Below, piece after piece: positions 9,144 to 18,452 of a stretch of 64,000 nucleotides of DNA. Every line of letters begins with the position of its first letter. Within the stretch, counting starts at the first letter, position 1. The stretch spans positions 1 to 64,000 of the forward strand of contig CAIMEY010000064.1 of NCBI GenBank assembly GCA_903840165.1, written 5' to 3'. Made by a program: the position numbers and the translations under genes. Origin of the DNA: an uncultured Myxococcales bacterium. GTDB taxonomy: Bacteria; Myxococcota_A; UBA9042. Below the pieces are notes generated by a model, which was given only the letters and a program-made list of their open reading frames with translations, was not told where the DNA came from and did not search any database.

Positions 9144-9842
9144 TTACTTCTTGTCATCCACACGGGTGAACTGGTCGGGCTGTCCGTCCCCATTGGAATC
9201 AGTGCCAATCTTGGAGATATTGCCCTTGACGTAGTATTCCCAGATGTCGATCTTGCCATCGCCATTGGTATCGCGGCGGCGTTCGATGATGCGGTTGACC
9301 GGCTTGCCCGCATCATCCGTGGTCATCTGGAAATAGCTCCAAGTATCGGTCTTTCCGTCGAAACCTAGGTCCATCTCGATAAGCGTGACGTTGCCATCTT
9401 TGTAGTGGCGGCTCATGTCGACGCGTCCGTCAAAGTCTAAGTCCAGTTCCTCACGGACTTTTTGCTCTTTACCGGGCTCGCCTTCGTAGTACTCGACGAT
9501 GTCGATACGCATGTCGAAGTTGATGTCCAACTCCTTGCGAATCAGCGCTTTCTTGGGCCCTTTGCTGGTATCCGCCCCTTCCTTGCCGGCAGCTGGGGCA
9601 TCGATGAGGCGGTAGTATTTAAAGACGTCAGGCTTGTGATCCCCATTGACATCAATGCGTTCAATGGCTGTGTTGCCGTCGGTTTCCACCTGAGTCGGCG
9701 ATTCAGCCGCGGCCGCGGTACCGGCTGACACCTGAGGCTCGCCCTTGTCAGACGCCTTGGTTTCAGACTTGCTGCTGCCGCACGCTACGGCAATAAACGC
9801 AACAACAACAGCGACAAACGATGGAATGCGCACAAGCGACAT
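9144..9842 (-). CDS. lipoprotein with six DxDxDG-type repeats
   Basis: Lipoprotein of 232 residues (lipobox VACGSS). After a short Lys/Glu linker come about six repeats of roughly 25-30 residues. Their cores read DVNGDHKPD, DINFDMRID, DLDFDGRVD, DLGFDGKTD, DTNGDGKID and DSNGDGQPD, each followed by an aromatic pair such as EYY. This is the EF-hand/thrombospondin-3-like calcium loop pattern, so extracellular Ca2+ binding is likely. The middle copies have lost some ligands. The start ATG at 9842 has AAGGA upstream; the frame runs on to 10097 without sense. Role unknown. Confidence 0.8.
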   Translation of the reverse strand: MSLVRIPSFVAVVVAFIAVACGSSKSETKASDKGEPQVSAGTAAAAESPTQVETDGNTAIERIDVNGDHKPDVFKYYRLIDAPAAGKEGADTSKGPKKALIRKELDINFDMRIDIVEYYEGEPGKEQKVREELDLDFDGRVDMSRHYKDGNVTLIEMDLGFDGKTDTWSYFQMTTDDAGKPVNRIIERRRDTNGDGKIDIWEYYVKGNISKIGTDSNGDGQPDQFTRVDDKK

Positions 9843-10257
9843 GATGGATTCCTTGGGCAAATGACGCCAAGCGAGCGAGCCAAACCGGCCCCCGAAGGTA
9901 GCTGCATTGTGCGGTCGCCACGCCAACCGGTCAAGGCGCGCGCCAACCTCGTGTAGGATCAGCGATTGGCCGAGTTGTCTCCTCATGTCGGCCGGCTTGT
10001 GAACGAAGAAAGCCTCTCTATTCCAAACAATTGGCTGACGCACGGAGACAAATGTACCCGCGGCGGGAATGCAGCAGGGGGGCTCGCGCGTTGACACAAG
10101 CGGGCTTCGGATCGACAGTATTGGCTTGGCGTGGTGGCCTCGTGCCCCAGGCTAGCAGGCCCGAGGTCGGGCAACCGCCTGAACGTACACAGGGAACCTG
10201 GAGAAATGCGGCACCGCCGGCTCGGGCTGGAGGGCGCGGCAAAGCGACGGCAACATC
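9843..10257. other. divergent intergenic region
   Basis: This 415-bp gap lies between two divergent lipoprotein genes. Apart from the plus-strand promoter candidate at 10091-10119, I see no gene or RNA in it. Confidence 0.6.
10091..10119 (+). promoter_or_regulatory. candidate sigma-70 promoter
   Basis: A perfect TTGACA (-35) is followed by 17 bases and GACAGT (-10, 3 of 6 matches). It points at the lipoprotein gene starting at 10258 and would leave a leader of about 130 bases. Confidence 0.4.
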
Positions 10258-11496
10258 ATGAGCAGAGCGGTATTTTTCCTTAGAGCGCTGGCGATCGGCT
10301 TGATCGCCACCGTGGCGTTCACGGGCTGCAGCAAGAAAGAGTCTGCGGCCGACGCCAATGGCAAAAAAGCGCCTATTATCAAGAAGAAGACTGCCAAAAT
10401 AGACGACAAGGCCGCTGCACCAGCCACCGGAAGCGCAACAGCGCGTGGCTCCGATCGACCAAGCACGGCCAGTAGCCTAGGCGGAGCGCCGACGCCGACG
10501 AGCGCTGCGGCAGCCGGCGGCTTGGCGGGATCGGCCGCCGGGCAACCCAGCACTGCTACTGGTCAACCCGGCACTGCTACTGGTCAACCCAGCACTGCTA
10601 CTGGTCAACCCAGCACTGCTACTGGTCTGCCCAGCACTGCTACTGGTCTGCCCAGCACTGCTACTGGTCAACCCAGCACGGCTACGGGCCGCCCTGGCTC
10701 TGCGCCGGCACCAACGATTCCTGGGGCAGCGGGCGCGGCTTTGGCCACGGGCGCGACAGCTCCAAGCGGCACGGTACCTGGAATTGTGCCCGGTGCCCCA
10801 ACCGGAACCGCAACGGGCACGGCTACGGGGACAGCGACCGGTCCTGCAGGCGCTCAAGCTGCTGCCATCCCGCCGACAGGTGCCGCCACCGACCCACGGG
10901 CTGCGACCGCCCGAGGCGCAGCCAAGACCGCAGAACCAGCGGATAAGGCAGACGAAGATGCCGACAAGCCTGCTGAAGTTGCCAAGGCGACTGGCCGGCC
11001 TGAAGTGGGTCGTGCTGCCGCTGCAGCCCCGCTGCCTCCAGCCGTCCCCGCAGCCGCCCCCGCCCTAGGGCCTGGCGAGGCGCCTCTGGACGTGTCTGGC
11101 TACGTCTCAACCGTTGACCTTGAGTATGTCATTGGCGGAAAACTGAAATTTCGCCGCGGCGATCTCTTAGGAACGCCGCCGTCCGCCTCGTACAACACGC
11201 TGTACTACATGCCCGACAAGGGCGACGGTTTTGGCGTCGCAGTACAAGTGTGGCGCGACGGCAACTTGGCGGAAAGTCGCACACGTTTCAATACGATGCG
11301 CAACACTTGGTCCAACGTGGCCCCGACCAACCGCGTGACTGAACAGGGTTTTCGCAGCTGGTTTGGCGACGTCGTGTCCGTCGTCTTCGCTGATCCACGC
11401 CGGCCCTTGGTGGCTGCGGTATCCTGCTCGAAGAAGCTGTGTAATGCCGATAAGTTGATTGCACTTGCTAGCCGTGTAGCCGAGCGCCTGCATTGA
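10258..11496 (+). CDS. lipoprotein with heptapeptide repeat linker
   Basis: Lipoprotein of 412 residues with lipobox TGCSKK. An Ala/Gly/Thr/Pro-rich linker (about 30-280) holds seven near-perfect GQPSTAT heptapeptides and further Thr/Ala repeats. The last 130 residues form a globular domain, beginning near GYVSTVDLEYVIGG, with two Cys near the end (SCSKKLC). Two parts seem joined: a long flexible arm and a sensor- or binding-like domain at its end. No family recognised. Confidence 0.75.
   Translation: MSRAVFFLRALAIGLIATVAFTGCSKKESAADANGKKAPIIKKKTAKIDDKAAAPATGSATARGSDRPSTASSLGGAPTPTSAAAAGGLAGSAAGQPSTATGQPGTATGQPSTATGQPSTATGLPSTATGLPSTATGQPSTATGRPGSAPAPTIPGAAGAALATGATAPSGTVPGIVPGAPTGTATGTATGTATGPAGAQAAAIPPTGAATDPRAATARGAAKTAEPADKADEDADKPAEVAKATGRPEVGRAAAAAPLPPAVPAAAPALGPGEAPLDVSGYVSTVDLEYVIGGKLKFRRGDLLGTPPSASYNTLYYMPDKGDGFGVAVQVWRDGNLAESRTRFNTMRNTWSNVAPTNRVTEQGFRSWFGDVVSVVFADPRRPLVAAVSCSKKLCNADKLIALASRVAERLH
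10540..10686 (+). repeat. 21-bp coding minisatellite, 7 copies
   Basis: Seven 21-bp units in register (starts at 10540, 10561, 10582, 10603, 10624, 10645 and 10666) encode GQPSTAT or GLPSTAT. Units differ at one to a few bases. The period is a multiple of three, so copy-number change would alter linker length without a frameshift. Confidence 0.95.
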
Positions 11497-11497
11497 C

Positions 11498-11537
11498 CGC
11501 GGCTGACGCAAACACGCCAGCCCCAATCGCAGCCGCG
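11498..11537. terminator. hairpin between convergent genes
   Basis: A perfect 8-bp stem, CGCGGCTG with CAGCCGCG, lies directly after the lipoprotein stop and before the grpE stop on the other strand. There is no T-run, so any terminator role is uncertain. Confidence 0.35.
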
Positions 11538-11565
11538 TGAATTGTAACGCATTTGCGCCAAGTGG

Positions 11566-12435
11566 CTACGGTTCGCGGGCGACAACGACCTGGGCCGACC
11601 GCAGCAAGCGACCAGAAAGCATATAGCCGCGAGCGACTTGGCGAATGATCGTACCGGCACTCTGATCTGGGTCGGCCAGCTGAGCGATGGCCTCGTGGAC
11701 GGCAGGATCGAACGGCTGTCCCACGCAATCAAAGGGCACAAGTTGTAGCCCTGCGAGCGCTCGGTGCCAGCGATCTTGAAGAATCTGAAGGCCTTCCCGC
11801 CCCTGCTGGGTCAGCGTTTCGCGCTCGTCCAGATGCTGGAGCATGGCCGCTAAATCATCAAGGAAAGGCAGTAGTTGCTGCAGCGCCTGGCGGGCACCCT
11901 GGACTGGAAGGTCGTTTTCCGCCCTTTGCTGGCGCCGGCGCAGCTCTTCCTGTTCCTGGCCCAAGCGCTGGTAACGTTTGCGAGTTTGCTGCAGATCGGC
12001 CTGCGCCACGGCGAGCTCAGCCTGCAATTGCGCATTTTTTTCACGAAGTTCCGCTATTTCCAACACAGCAGCCTGCCGTTGGCGAGCCCCGGACGGGTCT
12101 GCCTCCGGGAAAGCCAGGGAACTGCGCCCAAGCACAGGGGATTCGGCAACAATTGCCTGAGAAGCTCGCCACTGAGGCCCAGGCCGCGTGTCCGCCAACG
12201 CTTCTACGGCCGCCAAGGCAGCCGCCATTTCATCGCTCAGAGCTAGCCCAGGCTCTGTGGCCGGGTCGACATCGCCTGAAGCACCGACGGCCTGCAAGAC
12301 TGGCAGCACATATTCCGGAATTGTATCGGTTACTTTTAGGCCATGCCCCGGATCCGTCAGCGAAGGCGACAGGTCCGACTGTGCGTCGGCCTGGTGGGGC
12401 GCGCGGTCATCCAATGCGGTTGCGTGGGCCATCAT
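11566..12435 (-). CDS. grpE: GrpE nucleotide exchange factor, N-terminally extended
   Basis: GrpE drives ADP release from DnaK. The C-terminal half is typical. A long coiled coil (about 110-180) leads to LLPFLDDL and then the signature GQPFDPAVHEA, GTIIRQVARGY and LRSAQVVVA at the beta domain. The protein is 289 residues, against about 200 for the family. The extra ~100 N-terminal residues are Ala/Asp/Pro-rich and probably disordered. The start is ATG at 12435 or 12432 (GGGGA just upstream). No dnaK is in the window; dnaJ lies 26 kb away. It follows two large lipoprotein genes on the same strand. Confidence 0.88.
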   Translation of the reverse strand: MMAHATALDDRAPHQADAQSDLSPSLTDPGHGLKVTDTIPEYVLPVLQAVGASGDVDPATEPGLALSDEMAAALAAVEALADTRPGPQWRASQAIVAESPVLGRSSLAFPEADPSGARQRQAAVLEIAELREKNAQLQAELAVAQADLQQTRKRYQRLGQEQEELRRRQQRAENDLPVQGARQALQQLLPFLDDLAAMLQHLDERETLTQQGREGLQILQDRWHRALAGLQLVPFDCVGQPFDPAVHEAIAQLADPDQSAGTIIRQVARGYMLSGRLLRSAQVVVAREP

Positions 12436-12469
12436 TTCCCCGTCGCCAACAGGCTGGGCGTTGGCAGAT

Positions 12470-14359
12470 TCATTCGACAGACCAAATAATATCAAGCAGT
12501 TGCACTTCACTGCTAACCGTTGCGTCCGCACCAACACGCCACGCAGTCGCGGCTACGACCAGCGCCTTGCTGCCAATGGCCAGGGCGCTCGACGCAAATC
12601 CGGCGGCGTCTTTGCTCGCAAGTATGCCTGCAGTCTGCTTGGGTTTGCCAATTTCGGGCACCTGCACCATGCACCAGTCGGCGCGGCGGCTGTCCTGATG
12701 CAAGACGAGCAAACCGCCCGAGTTGATTTGCAGAATTGCACAATCGGCTCCGACCCGGTGTCGACCGTCGCTGCGTTGACCGTCATCGAGGACGCGCAAA
12801 TCGATGCCCGACGCGGTCTCCTGCACCAGCACCAAGCGGCCATGGTCGACATCTTGGCACGCCGCGATGGCTCGTCCGTCCTGCCCGGCAATCAGCGCGA
12901 CAAAGCGCCCGAAATCCTTGCTGCCTAGGCTCTGACCGCTCACCGTGGTTTGGGTCCAAGGGCCCCCCGCATGGCCGCGATACAGGCGCAAATTGCCTGC
13001 TGCGGGGCTATAGGCCGCCACCAAAATCTGCTGATCGGTAGTCACCGCCACGTCCAGCCAAGCGCCACGTCCTTGCACGCCCGGATCCAGAGGCGGCGTA
13101 GGCAGGTGCCGCGCCCAACAGCTGCCGGCCTGACACACCTGCGAGGGCAGACAAAGACTGCAACCCGATTGCGGCGTGACGCAAATGTCAGAATTGCCTT
13201 GCAGTGCGCAGACTTGACCCGAAGGACACCCAGCCCCACACGGCGTCGCCTCCACCGCCAGAGGCTCAGTGTCGAGCGTTTCACTTTGCCAATCAGCCCC
13301 TTGCATCGGCATTGGCAGCAGCGCCTGCATCAGCCACAGCCTGGACGGCGTGGTGATCGTGGCCGGGGTGAGCGCTAAAACCACCGGTCGACCGTCGGCT
13401 AGGAGCGCTGAGGCCACGGCATGCCCTATCGAGAGCTCGTGCCGGATCATGTGGTCGTGGAAAGGCTTGCCCTGTGCGTCGATCTCGAGCCAGCGCAAGG
13501 CCTCGTTGGTCGTATCCCGGTACGCCACGCCCACGCGCCCTTGGCCATCACTGGCGACATCGATCACCTCGCCGACATTGGGCCCGGCCTGCAGCACACC
13601 CCCGCGCGGCCCCTGCACCGCTCCGACCACCGGCGCGTCAGCTGGCACACCGGCTAGCGTAGTTTCGCCAAGCAAATGATAAGGCGGCGCAGTCGGATAG
13701 CGCCGCGCGACCACATCGCCGTAGACCGCGTCGTAGCTGACGTGCACCAAGTGGTCCTTGGCCGAGGCCAGCACGCCTGGCACACCAATGCGCCCGGCCG
13801 GCAGAGGCGGCAGGTCCACGCACGTCGTTTGTTCCGGCAGGGCTGCGCAACCCTCAGGCAATTTCTCAATATCATTGAGTAAAGATCGCATCTGCCCTGG
13901 CTGACACTGGCCATGGACCTGGGTTAGGGCCACGCAATGATCGACAGCCCGCGCGCAAGCCTGTGTTTCTGAGCAAAATCCGCCACAGGGCACGTGGCGC
14001 TCGCAACGGCCGCCCAAGCAGGTGCTCATCGCGGGACAGGTCGCAGTGGAGGTGCACGGGCGGGCAACACAGAGTCCCGATTGGCAAATTTGCGCCTCGT
14101 CGCCACAAGGGGCGGTTGGGGAACAGGTCTCTCGCGCCCGGCAGCGAAGTTGGTCGCACCGCTCGCCCAGGCAACATTGGTCATCGGTCTGGCAAGGCAC
14201 GTCTCCCTGGCATACCCCTTTGGGATTACAGTGAAATCCGGTTGGGCACTGCGAGGTGAACTGACACAGCAGCAGCGGTGCCGGGCTGGGATCGCGACAG
14301 GCTACGAGGCCGACTAGGCCAAGTCCCAACCAGGACAGGCGAATCCAATCTGACCTCAT
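12470..14359 (-). CDS. large Cys-rich lipoprotein
   Basis: Lipoprotein of 629 residues with lipobox GLVAC. The first 150 mature residues are packed with Cys in CxxxxxCP and CxxGxC spacings, as in disulfide-rich repeats common in myxobacterial surface proteins. A second Cys cluster lies at about 375-420. The rest alternates beta strands with repeated LVxVSYD, GVAYRDT and ILVAAYS segments suggesting a beta-propeller-like body; this is inference. ATG at 14359 overlaps the stop of the gene before it (ATGA). Function unknown; probably on the cell surface. Confidence 0.75.
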   Translation of the reverse strand: MRSDWIRLSWLGLGLVGLVACRDPSPAPLLLCQFTSQCPTGFHCNPKGVCQGDVPCQTDDQCCLGERCDQLRCRARETCSPTAPCGDEAQICQSGLCVARPCTSTATCPAMSTCLGGRCERHVPCGGFCSETQACARAVDHCVALTQVHGQCQPGQMRSLLNDIEKLPEGCAALPEQTTCVDLPPLPAGRIGVPGVLASAKDHLVHVSYDAVYGDVVARRYPTAPPYHLLGETTLAGVPADAPVVGAVQGPRGGVLQAGPNVGEVIDVASDGQGRVGVAYRDTTNEALRWLEIDAQGKPFHDHMIRHELSIGHAVASALLADGRPVVLALTPATITTPSRLWLMQALLPMPMQGADWQSETLDTEPLAVEATPCGAGCPSGQVCALQGNSDICVTPQSGCSLCLPSQVCQAGSCWARHLPTPPLDPGVQGRGAWLDVAVTTDQQILVAAYSPAAGNLRLYRGHAGGPWTQTTVSGQSLGSKDFGRFVALIAGQDGRAIAACQDVDHGRLVLVQETASGIDLRVLDDGQRSDGRHRVGADCAILQINSGGLLVLHQDSRRADWCMVQVPEIGKPKQTAGILASKDAAGFASSALAIGSKALVVAATAWRVGADATVSSEVQLLDIIWSVE

Positions 14360-16269
14360 GGAGCCCCCCCACCGGGTGAACTGTTTGGATCATCAAGGGT
14401 TACGCCCAAAGATAGCCAATCGCCGCCGCCCACAGCTTGCAGGCCGATGACTTTGGCGTTGACCGGCAATGCGAGCACTTGCCCCAAAACCGATTGAATA
14501 TCCATGCCAAAGGCCAGCGGCTTGGCGAATAGCAGCGCCACGGCGGCTTGGGCCACGACGGGCAATAGCCCGGAGACATCGGCATGTGGCAAAAGCGACT
14601 GTTCTGTCACCACAATCGCGCCCGGCTGGACCTTGGTCACCGTGATCAAGAGTTGGTCGCCGTGAATAGCCGCATCGACGCCCAGGGCAATATCTGCCTG
14701 TAATTCCAAGATAGTCAGCCATCGCCCGCGCACTTGCACCGCCACGCGAATCTCAAAGCTGTGGATGGCCGCGTCGATGTGCACGCCGCCCTCGGCGGTC
14801 GGATGCAGCGTGACTTCAGGGACGTCTTCAGGTCGGGCTGACGGCATGGTCTCGACACGAATAGCCGCATTATCCTTTGCTAATTGGCGAATTCCCGGCA
14901 GTGCAAGGTCGGCCACAGCCACCGGCAGCAGCAGGCGCCCTCCGGACAAGGTCCAAAGGTCCCGGGAATCCAGAGAAATACACATCATCCCAGAACGTTG
15001 CACCGACCACAGGGCTTCCTCGACCAGACCATGGTGCAACTGCAGGGCGAGGTCGATGGACTGCAGGGTAGGCGTGCCATCAGCCGCCAAATGCACCATT
15101 GTTGCAGGCAGTTGTGGAGGTGACGACACCTTCATCTGGGCAAATACCGGCGTGTCGTCCGCGCCCGCTTGAGCCACGCAGGGATCGGCCTTGGCAAAGG
15201 TCGCGCCGGCGAAATGCATCTCAAGGCCTTGATTCTTCACCTCAAACGCGTCAGGAGCGGGCTGACCGCGCAGGTACAGGGGCCCAGAAGGTCCCAGGAG
15301 GCTCACTAGCTGCGGGCTGGCAGGGGCCAGTATCGCTTTGAGATCCAAAGGCATTTCGAGATCTAGGGGCCGACCATTGATTGAGGCCGCTAAAAGCTGC
15401 GGAATCAACAGATTGCCAAAAAGCGTCAGCATATCGCTCAGGATGGGCTGAAACGCCGCCTTGAACGCGCCCAGGGCATCGCTGGCCAACTGCCCGGTTG
15501 CACAGAGATTACACTCGAGGCAGGGGTCCTCAAACAGCACCTGGTCCGTGCATTCCTGCAGGGCACAATCCTTGGTCAAGCCAAAGCCGACGTCGTGCAA
15601 AACTGGCTGATCGACGGCAACTTTCACGGCCAGCTTGCCCGCAGCGTCCACCGCCAAAGTCAGGTCGATGTTGGCCGACACGGTCAGCATGTGCGCAGTG
15701 GGCTGGCCTACGTCCAACCCGTTGACCAAGTGACAGGCGGCATCGGAGGAAATGCCTGCAAAATTGGCAGATCCCGAGACAATGCCTTGGTCGACGCCGA
15801 CGCGCGCATGGTCCAGGGCCACGCGAATGCGCGCCGGGTTCGATGGATCGACCAGCGTCACCTGTAGCGACTTGAGATCCAAGGTTAAAATAAGATCCCG
15901 CACCGAAGCCTTGCCCGAGAATAGCCCAAGACCTGTTGCAAACGTGATCTGTTGCATCCCCAATAGTTTCGCAGGATTGAGCACGGCCACGCCATCGGCA
16001 TTGCTGCCGAGCACAGCCTTCATCAGACCGACGATATGGGCGGCGATGACGTCAAAACCATGTTGAGTCAAGCGCAGTTGCACGGCACCGGGCAGAACCA
16101 GGGCCGCGGGTGTCTGCTGGGGCGGCATCGGCGCACTGCAACTGGCGCAGCTCTGCGCTCCACAGGCAACTAGGAAGAAAGGTAACAGGAAGATCAGGCG
16201 GTTACGCCTGGCACGAACCACGCCGCCCAAACGCCGCCAGAAACTCAGGGTGCGGCGCTGTGAACCCAC
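14356..16269 (-). CDS. large envelope lipoprotein, possibly BPI/TULIP-like
   Basis: Predicted lipoprotein of 637 residues with a basic N-terminus and the lipobox LVACGAQ. The mature protein has two long halves of amphipathic strands with conserved hydrophobic spacing, and a Cys cluster at about 235-260 (CALQEC, CLECNLC). The two-part, strand-rich layout recalls BPI/TULIP lipid-binding proteins, but I cannot confirm this. The start is GTG at 16269, 9 bp after the GGDEF gene. The downstream gene overlaps it by four bases, so the two lipoproteins are likely made together. Confidence 0.65.
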   Translation of the reverse strand: MGSQRRTLSFWRRLGGVVRARRNRLIFLLPFFLVACGAQSCASCSAPMPPQQTPAALVLPGAVQLRLTQHGFDVIAAHIVGLMKAVLGSNADGVAVLNPAKLLGMQQITFATGLGLFSGKASVRDLILTLDLKSLQVTLVDPSNPARIRVALDHARVGVDQGIVSGSANFAGISSDAACHLVNGLDVGQPTAHMLTVSANIDLTLAVDAAGKLAVKVAVDQPVLHDVGFGLTKDCALQECTDQVLFEDPCLECNLCATGQLASDALGAFKAAFQPILSDMLTLFGNLLIPQLLAASINGRPLDLEMPLDLKAILAPASPQLVSLLGPSGPLYLRGQPAPDAFEVKNQGLEMHFAGATFAKADPCVAQAGADDTPVFAQMKVSSPPQLPATMVHLAADGTPTLQSIDLALQLHHGLVEEALWSVQRSGMMCISLDSRDLWTLSGGRLLLPVAVADLALPGIRQLAKDNAAIRVETMPSARPEDVPEVTLHPTAEGGVHIDAAIHSFEIRVAVQVRGRWLTILELQADIALGVDAAIHGDQLLITVTKVQPGAIVVTEQSLLPHADVSGLLPVVAQAAVALLFAKPLAFGMDIQSVLGQVLALPVNAKVIGLQAVGGGDWLSLGVTLDDPNSSPGGGAP

Positions 16270-16278
16270 GCGGAATTC

Positions 16279-17175
16279 CTAGGCAACCACGCGGTTGCGG
16301 CCCTCGTTCTTGGCGCGATAGAGGTGCTCATCGGCGGCGGCCATCAAGTCCTCTGGGCGGCTCATGGTGGCATCAACGACCGCAACACCGAAGCTGGCGG
16401 TCATACGCAACTGGTTGCCTTCAAAGGAGAATCCGTGATCTTCGATCAACTGACGTACGGTTTCGGCAAAGCGAACCGCCTTTTCCTTATCCATTTCGGG
16501 CAGAACGACGCAGAACTCCTCACCGCCGTAGCGGGCGAACAGCTCCTCTTTGCGAATGCGTGACGCGACCAACTTCGCGAAATCACGAAGGACAAAGTCG
16601 CCCATCAAGTGACCAAAGGTGTCATTGACGCGCTTGAAATGGTCCAGATCCATCATGACCACGGACAGGTCGCGCTGATAGCGTTTGGCGCGCGCAAATT
16701 CGCGATCGAGAAAGTCCAACAACGCCCGCTTGTTAGCGATCTGGGTCAGACTATCCTCGATGGTAAGGCGATAGATTTCCTCGTGATAGGCGACCTCAAT
16801 GTTGTCGCCCGACAGGTATTTGAAAATCGCATCGCCGACCTGGATGTAATCGCCGGAAACCAGCAGGGCCCAGCCGTCTACTTGCGTTTGATTGCGATAG
16901 GTTCCATTGGTCGAGGCATTGTCGACGACGCGGTGCCCGCTCTCGTACGGCTCGATGCGCGCGTGGTAGCGAGAGACGGCGTCAGACCTCAGAACAATGG
17001 AGCTTTCTGGATCTCGGCCGACGGTGACGGTGCGGTCGGTCAGCAACAAGCGGCGCCCAATATCAGGCCCGCGAACTTGCACAAGAAATGCATCGCGCGC
17101 GGGTCCAACCGCGTTTTGCATTTCTTTGACCGACGTGATGCGGGTCTGGGCATCCAAATGATTGGAACGACTCAT
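16279..17175 (-). CDS. FHA-GGDEF diguanylate cyclase
   Basis: Soluble signalling protein of 298 residues. The N-terminal FHA domain (about 30-120) has GRDPESS, SRYHARI and NASTNGTY, the phosphothreonine-binding set. The C-terminal GGDEF domain (about 140-298) has DSLTQIANKRA and the active signature YGGEEF at 217-221. This predicts c-di-GMP synthesis from GTP, gated by a phosphorylated partner. The inhibitory I-site reads RKEE where RxxD is usual, so product inhibition may be weakened. The Ser/Thr kinase at 213-2288 could supply phosphothreonine, but that link is speculation. Confidence 0.93.
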   Translation of the reverse strand: MSRSNHLDAQTRITSVKEMQNAVGPARDAFLVQVRGPDIGRRLLLTDRTVTVGRDPESSIVLRSDAVSRYHARIEPYESGHRVVDNASTNGTYRNQTQVDGWALLVSGDYIQVGDAIFKYLSGDNIEVAYHEEIYRLTIEDSLTQIANKRALLDFLDREFARAKRYQRDLSVVMMDLDHFKRVNDTFGHLMGDFVLRDFAKLVASRIRKEELFARYGGEEFCVVLPEMDKEKAVRFAETVRQLIEDHGFSFEGNQLRMTASFGVAVVDATMSRPEDLMAAADEHLYRAKNEGRNRVVA

Positions 17176-17372
17176 TTTTGCAACCGTTCAAAGGTTCGCC
17201 GAACAGGAATCAACCTACCACACGCGGGCCTTGACTGTCCATGCGCAATTTGACGATGGATCGCCCACGGTCCCCTGAAATTGGGCGAACGGTGAACGGG
17301 CTTAAGGAGGCGCACAAGACCCAAGATTAGGAAAAGGAAGATCTCCCGCAGGGCAAGGTCGATGGGTCAGCA

Positions 17373-18425
17373 TCAACCGCGCTCGCGCACGTGGCGGACC
17401 AGCGCTTCGATGTAGCTCAGGGCCGGCGGACAGACCACGTCCAGGGGCTCCAGCAAGGCCCGAGCATTGCGGTCATCGAAGCGGACGTCTGCGTCAAACC
17501 ATTCCAAGAAGCTACGCTCGCTGCGCACGCGATTGCGCAAAAACGGCAGGTTGAGCACGGCTTTGGCCAAGCCCTCGGGCAAGAACAGGTTGGGACGAGG
17601 TCGACCCGCCGCATCGGCCACCGCGTCAAATAGCGCCCTAGCTGTAGCGGGTTGGCTATCCACCAAGTGAAAAGTCCCGGACACCGCCTGGGGATGCCGA
17701 GTCAGCGCCAAGGCAGCGCGGACGGCGTAGTCGATTGGCACGATATGTAAGGGATATTGGCCTCGCCCAGGCAACGGCACGGCTACCTGGGGCCCCGCGT
17801 GCACAATGGCATGGATGAGCATGTACGGCCCATCCATGCGCCCAATTTCGCCGGTTTGGCTATCGCCGACGATGATGCTGGGCCTCACGACGGTGATCGG
17901 CAGCTTGGCCATGGCGGTCCGCAGCAGTTCCTCGGCTTCGGCCTTGGTTTGTTCATAAGGATTGCGGTATTGCTGACCCGCGCTCAGGTCTTCCTCAAAG
18001 ACGTCGCCCGAGCGATCGCCGGCCACAAAGACCGTCGACCAGGCGCAAATCCGCTGTAGTTTCCGACAGCCTAGGGCGACTTCCAGAAGTTCCCGCAACC
18101 CTTCGACATTGACCTGCCTCATGCTGCCTTTGGGCACGCCGAGGTAGGTAATCGCCGCAATGTGGTGAATTTCCTCTATCTCTGCATGAAGTTGCCGGAC
18201 GTTGACACCGCTTAGCCCAAGGTCCAGCTGCAGGACGTCGCCCTCCCACACATCGACTTGGCCAGGACAGCTCTGCGCCAAGGTGCGAGATAAATCAACG
18301 GCTTCACTCATGAACTTGGCGCGAACCAGCAGGATGACGCGGTCCCCTTTGGCTGCCAACTCCGCCGTCATCCGCCGGGCGACGTCCAGGGGAAACCCGG
18401 TGACCAAGACTGTGCGTGATGCCAT
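17373..18425 (-). CDS. NAD(P)-dependent SDR/fatty acyl-CoA reductase-like protein
   Basis: Extended short-chain dehydrogenase-like protein of 350 residues. The Rossmann start reads VLVTGFPLDVA, lacking the later glycines of the usual TGxxGxxG loop. It keeps the active-site YEQTK (YxxxK), VNVEG and VRPSIIVGDS, a pattern shared with male-sterility/fatty acyl reductase domains and thioester reductases. The substrate cannot be read from sequence. I chose the second of two adjacent ATGs (18425) for spacing to AAGGAG. It lies 27 bp after coaE on the same strand. Confidence 0.8.
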   Translation of the reverse strand: MASRTVLVTGFPLDVARRMTAELAAKGDRVILLVRAKFMSEAVDLSRTLAQSCPGQVDVWEGDVLQLDLGLSGVNVRQLHAEIEEIHHIAAITYLGVPKGSMRQVNVEGLRELLEVALGCRKLQRICAWSTVFVAGDRSGDVFEEDLSAGQQYRNPYEQTKAEAEELLRTAMAKLPITVVRPSIIVGDSQTGEIGRMDGPYMLIHAIVHAGPQVAVPLPGRGQYPLHIVPIDYAVRAALALTRHPQAVSGTFHLVDSQPATARALFDAVADAAGRPRPNLFLPEGLAKAVLNLPFLRNRVRSERSFLEWFDADVRFDDRNARALLEPLDVVCPPALSYIEALVRHVRERG

Positions 18426-18452
18426 CATTGCTCCTTGCCCCACAGAATACCG

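Noticed and set aside
10540..10686. Possible CRISPR-like repeat array
   Set aside because: Units are 21 bp with no spacers and encode an in-frame heptapeptide.
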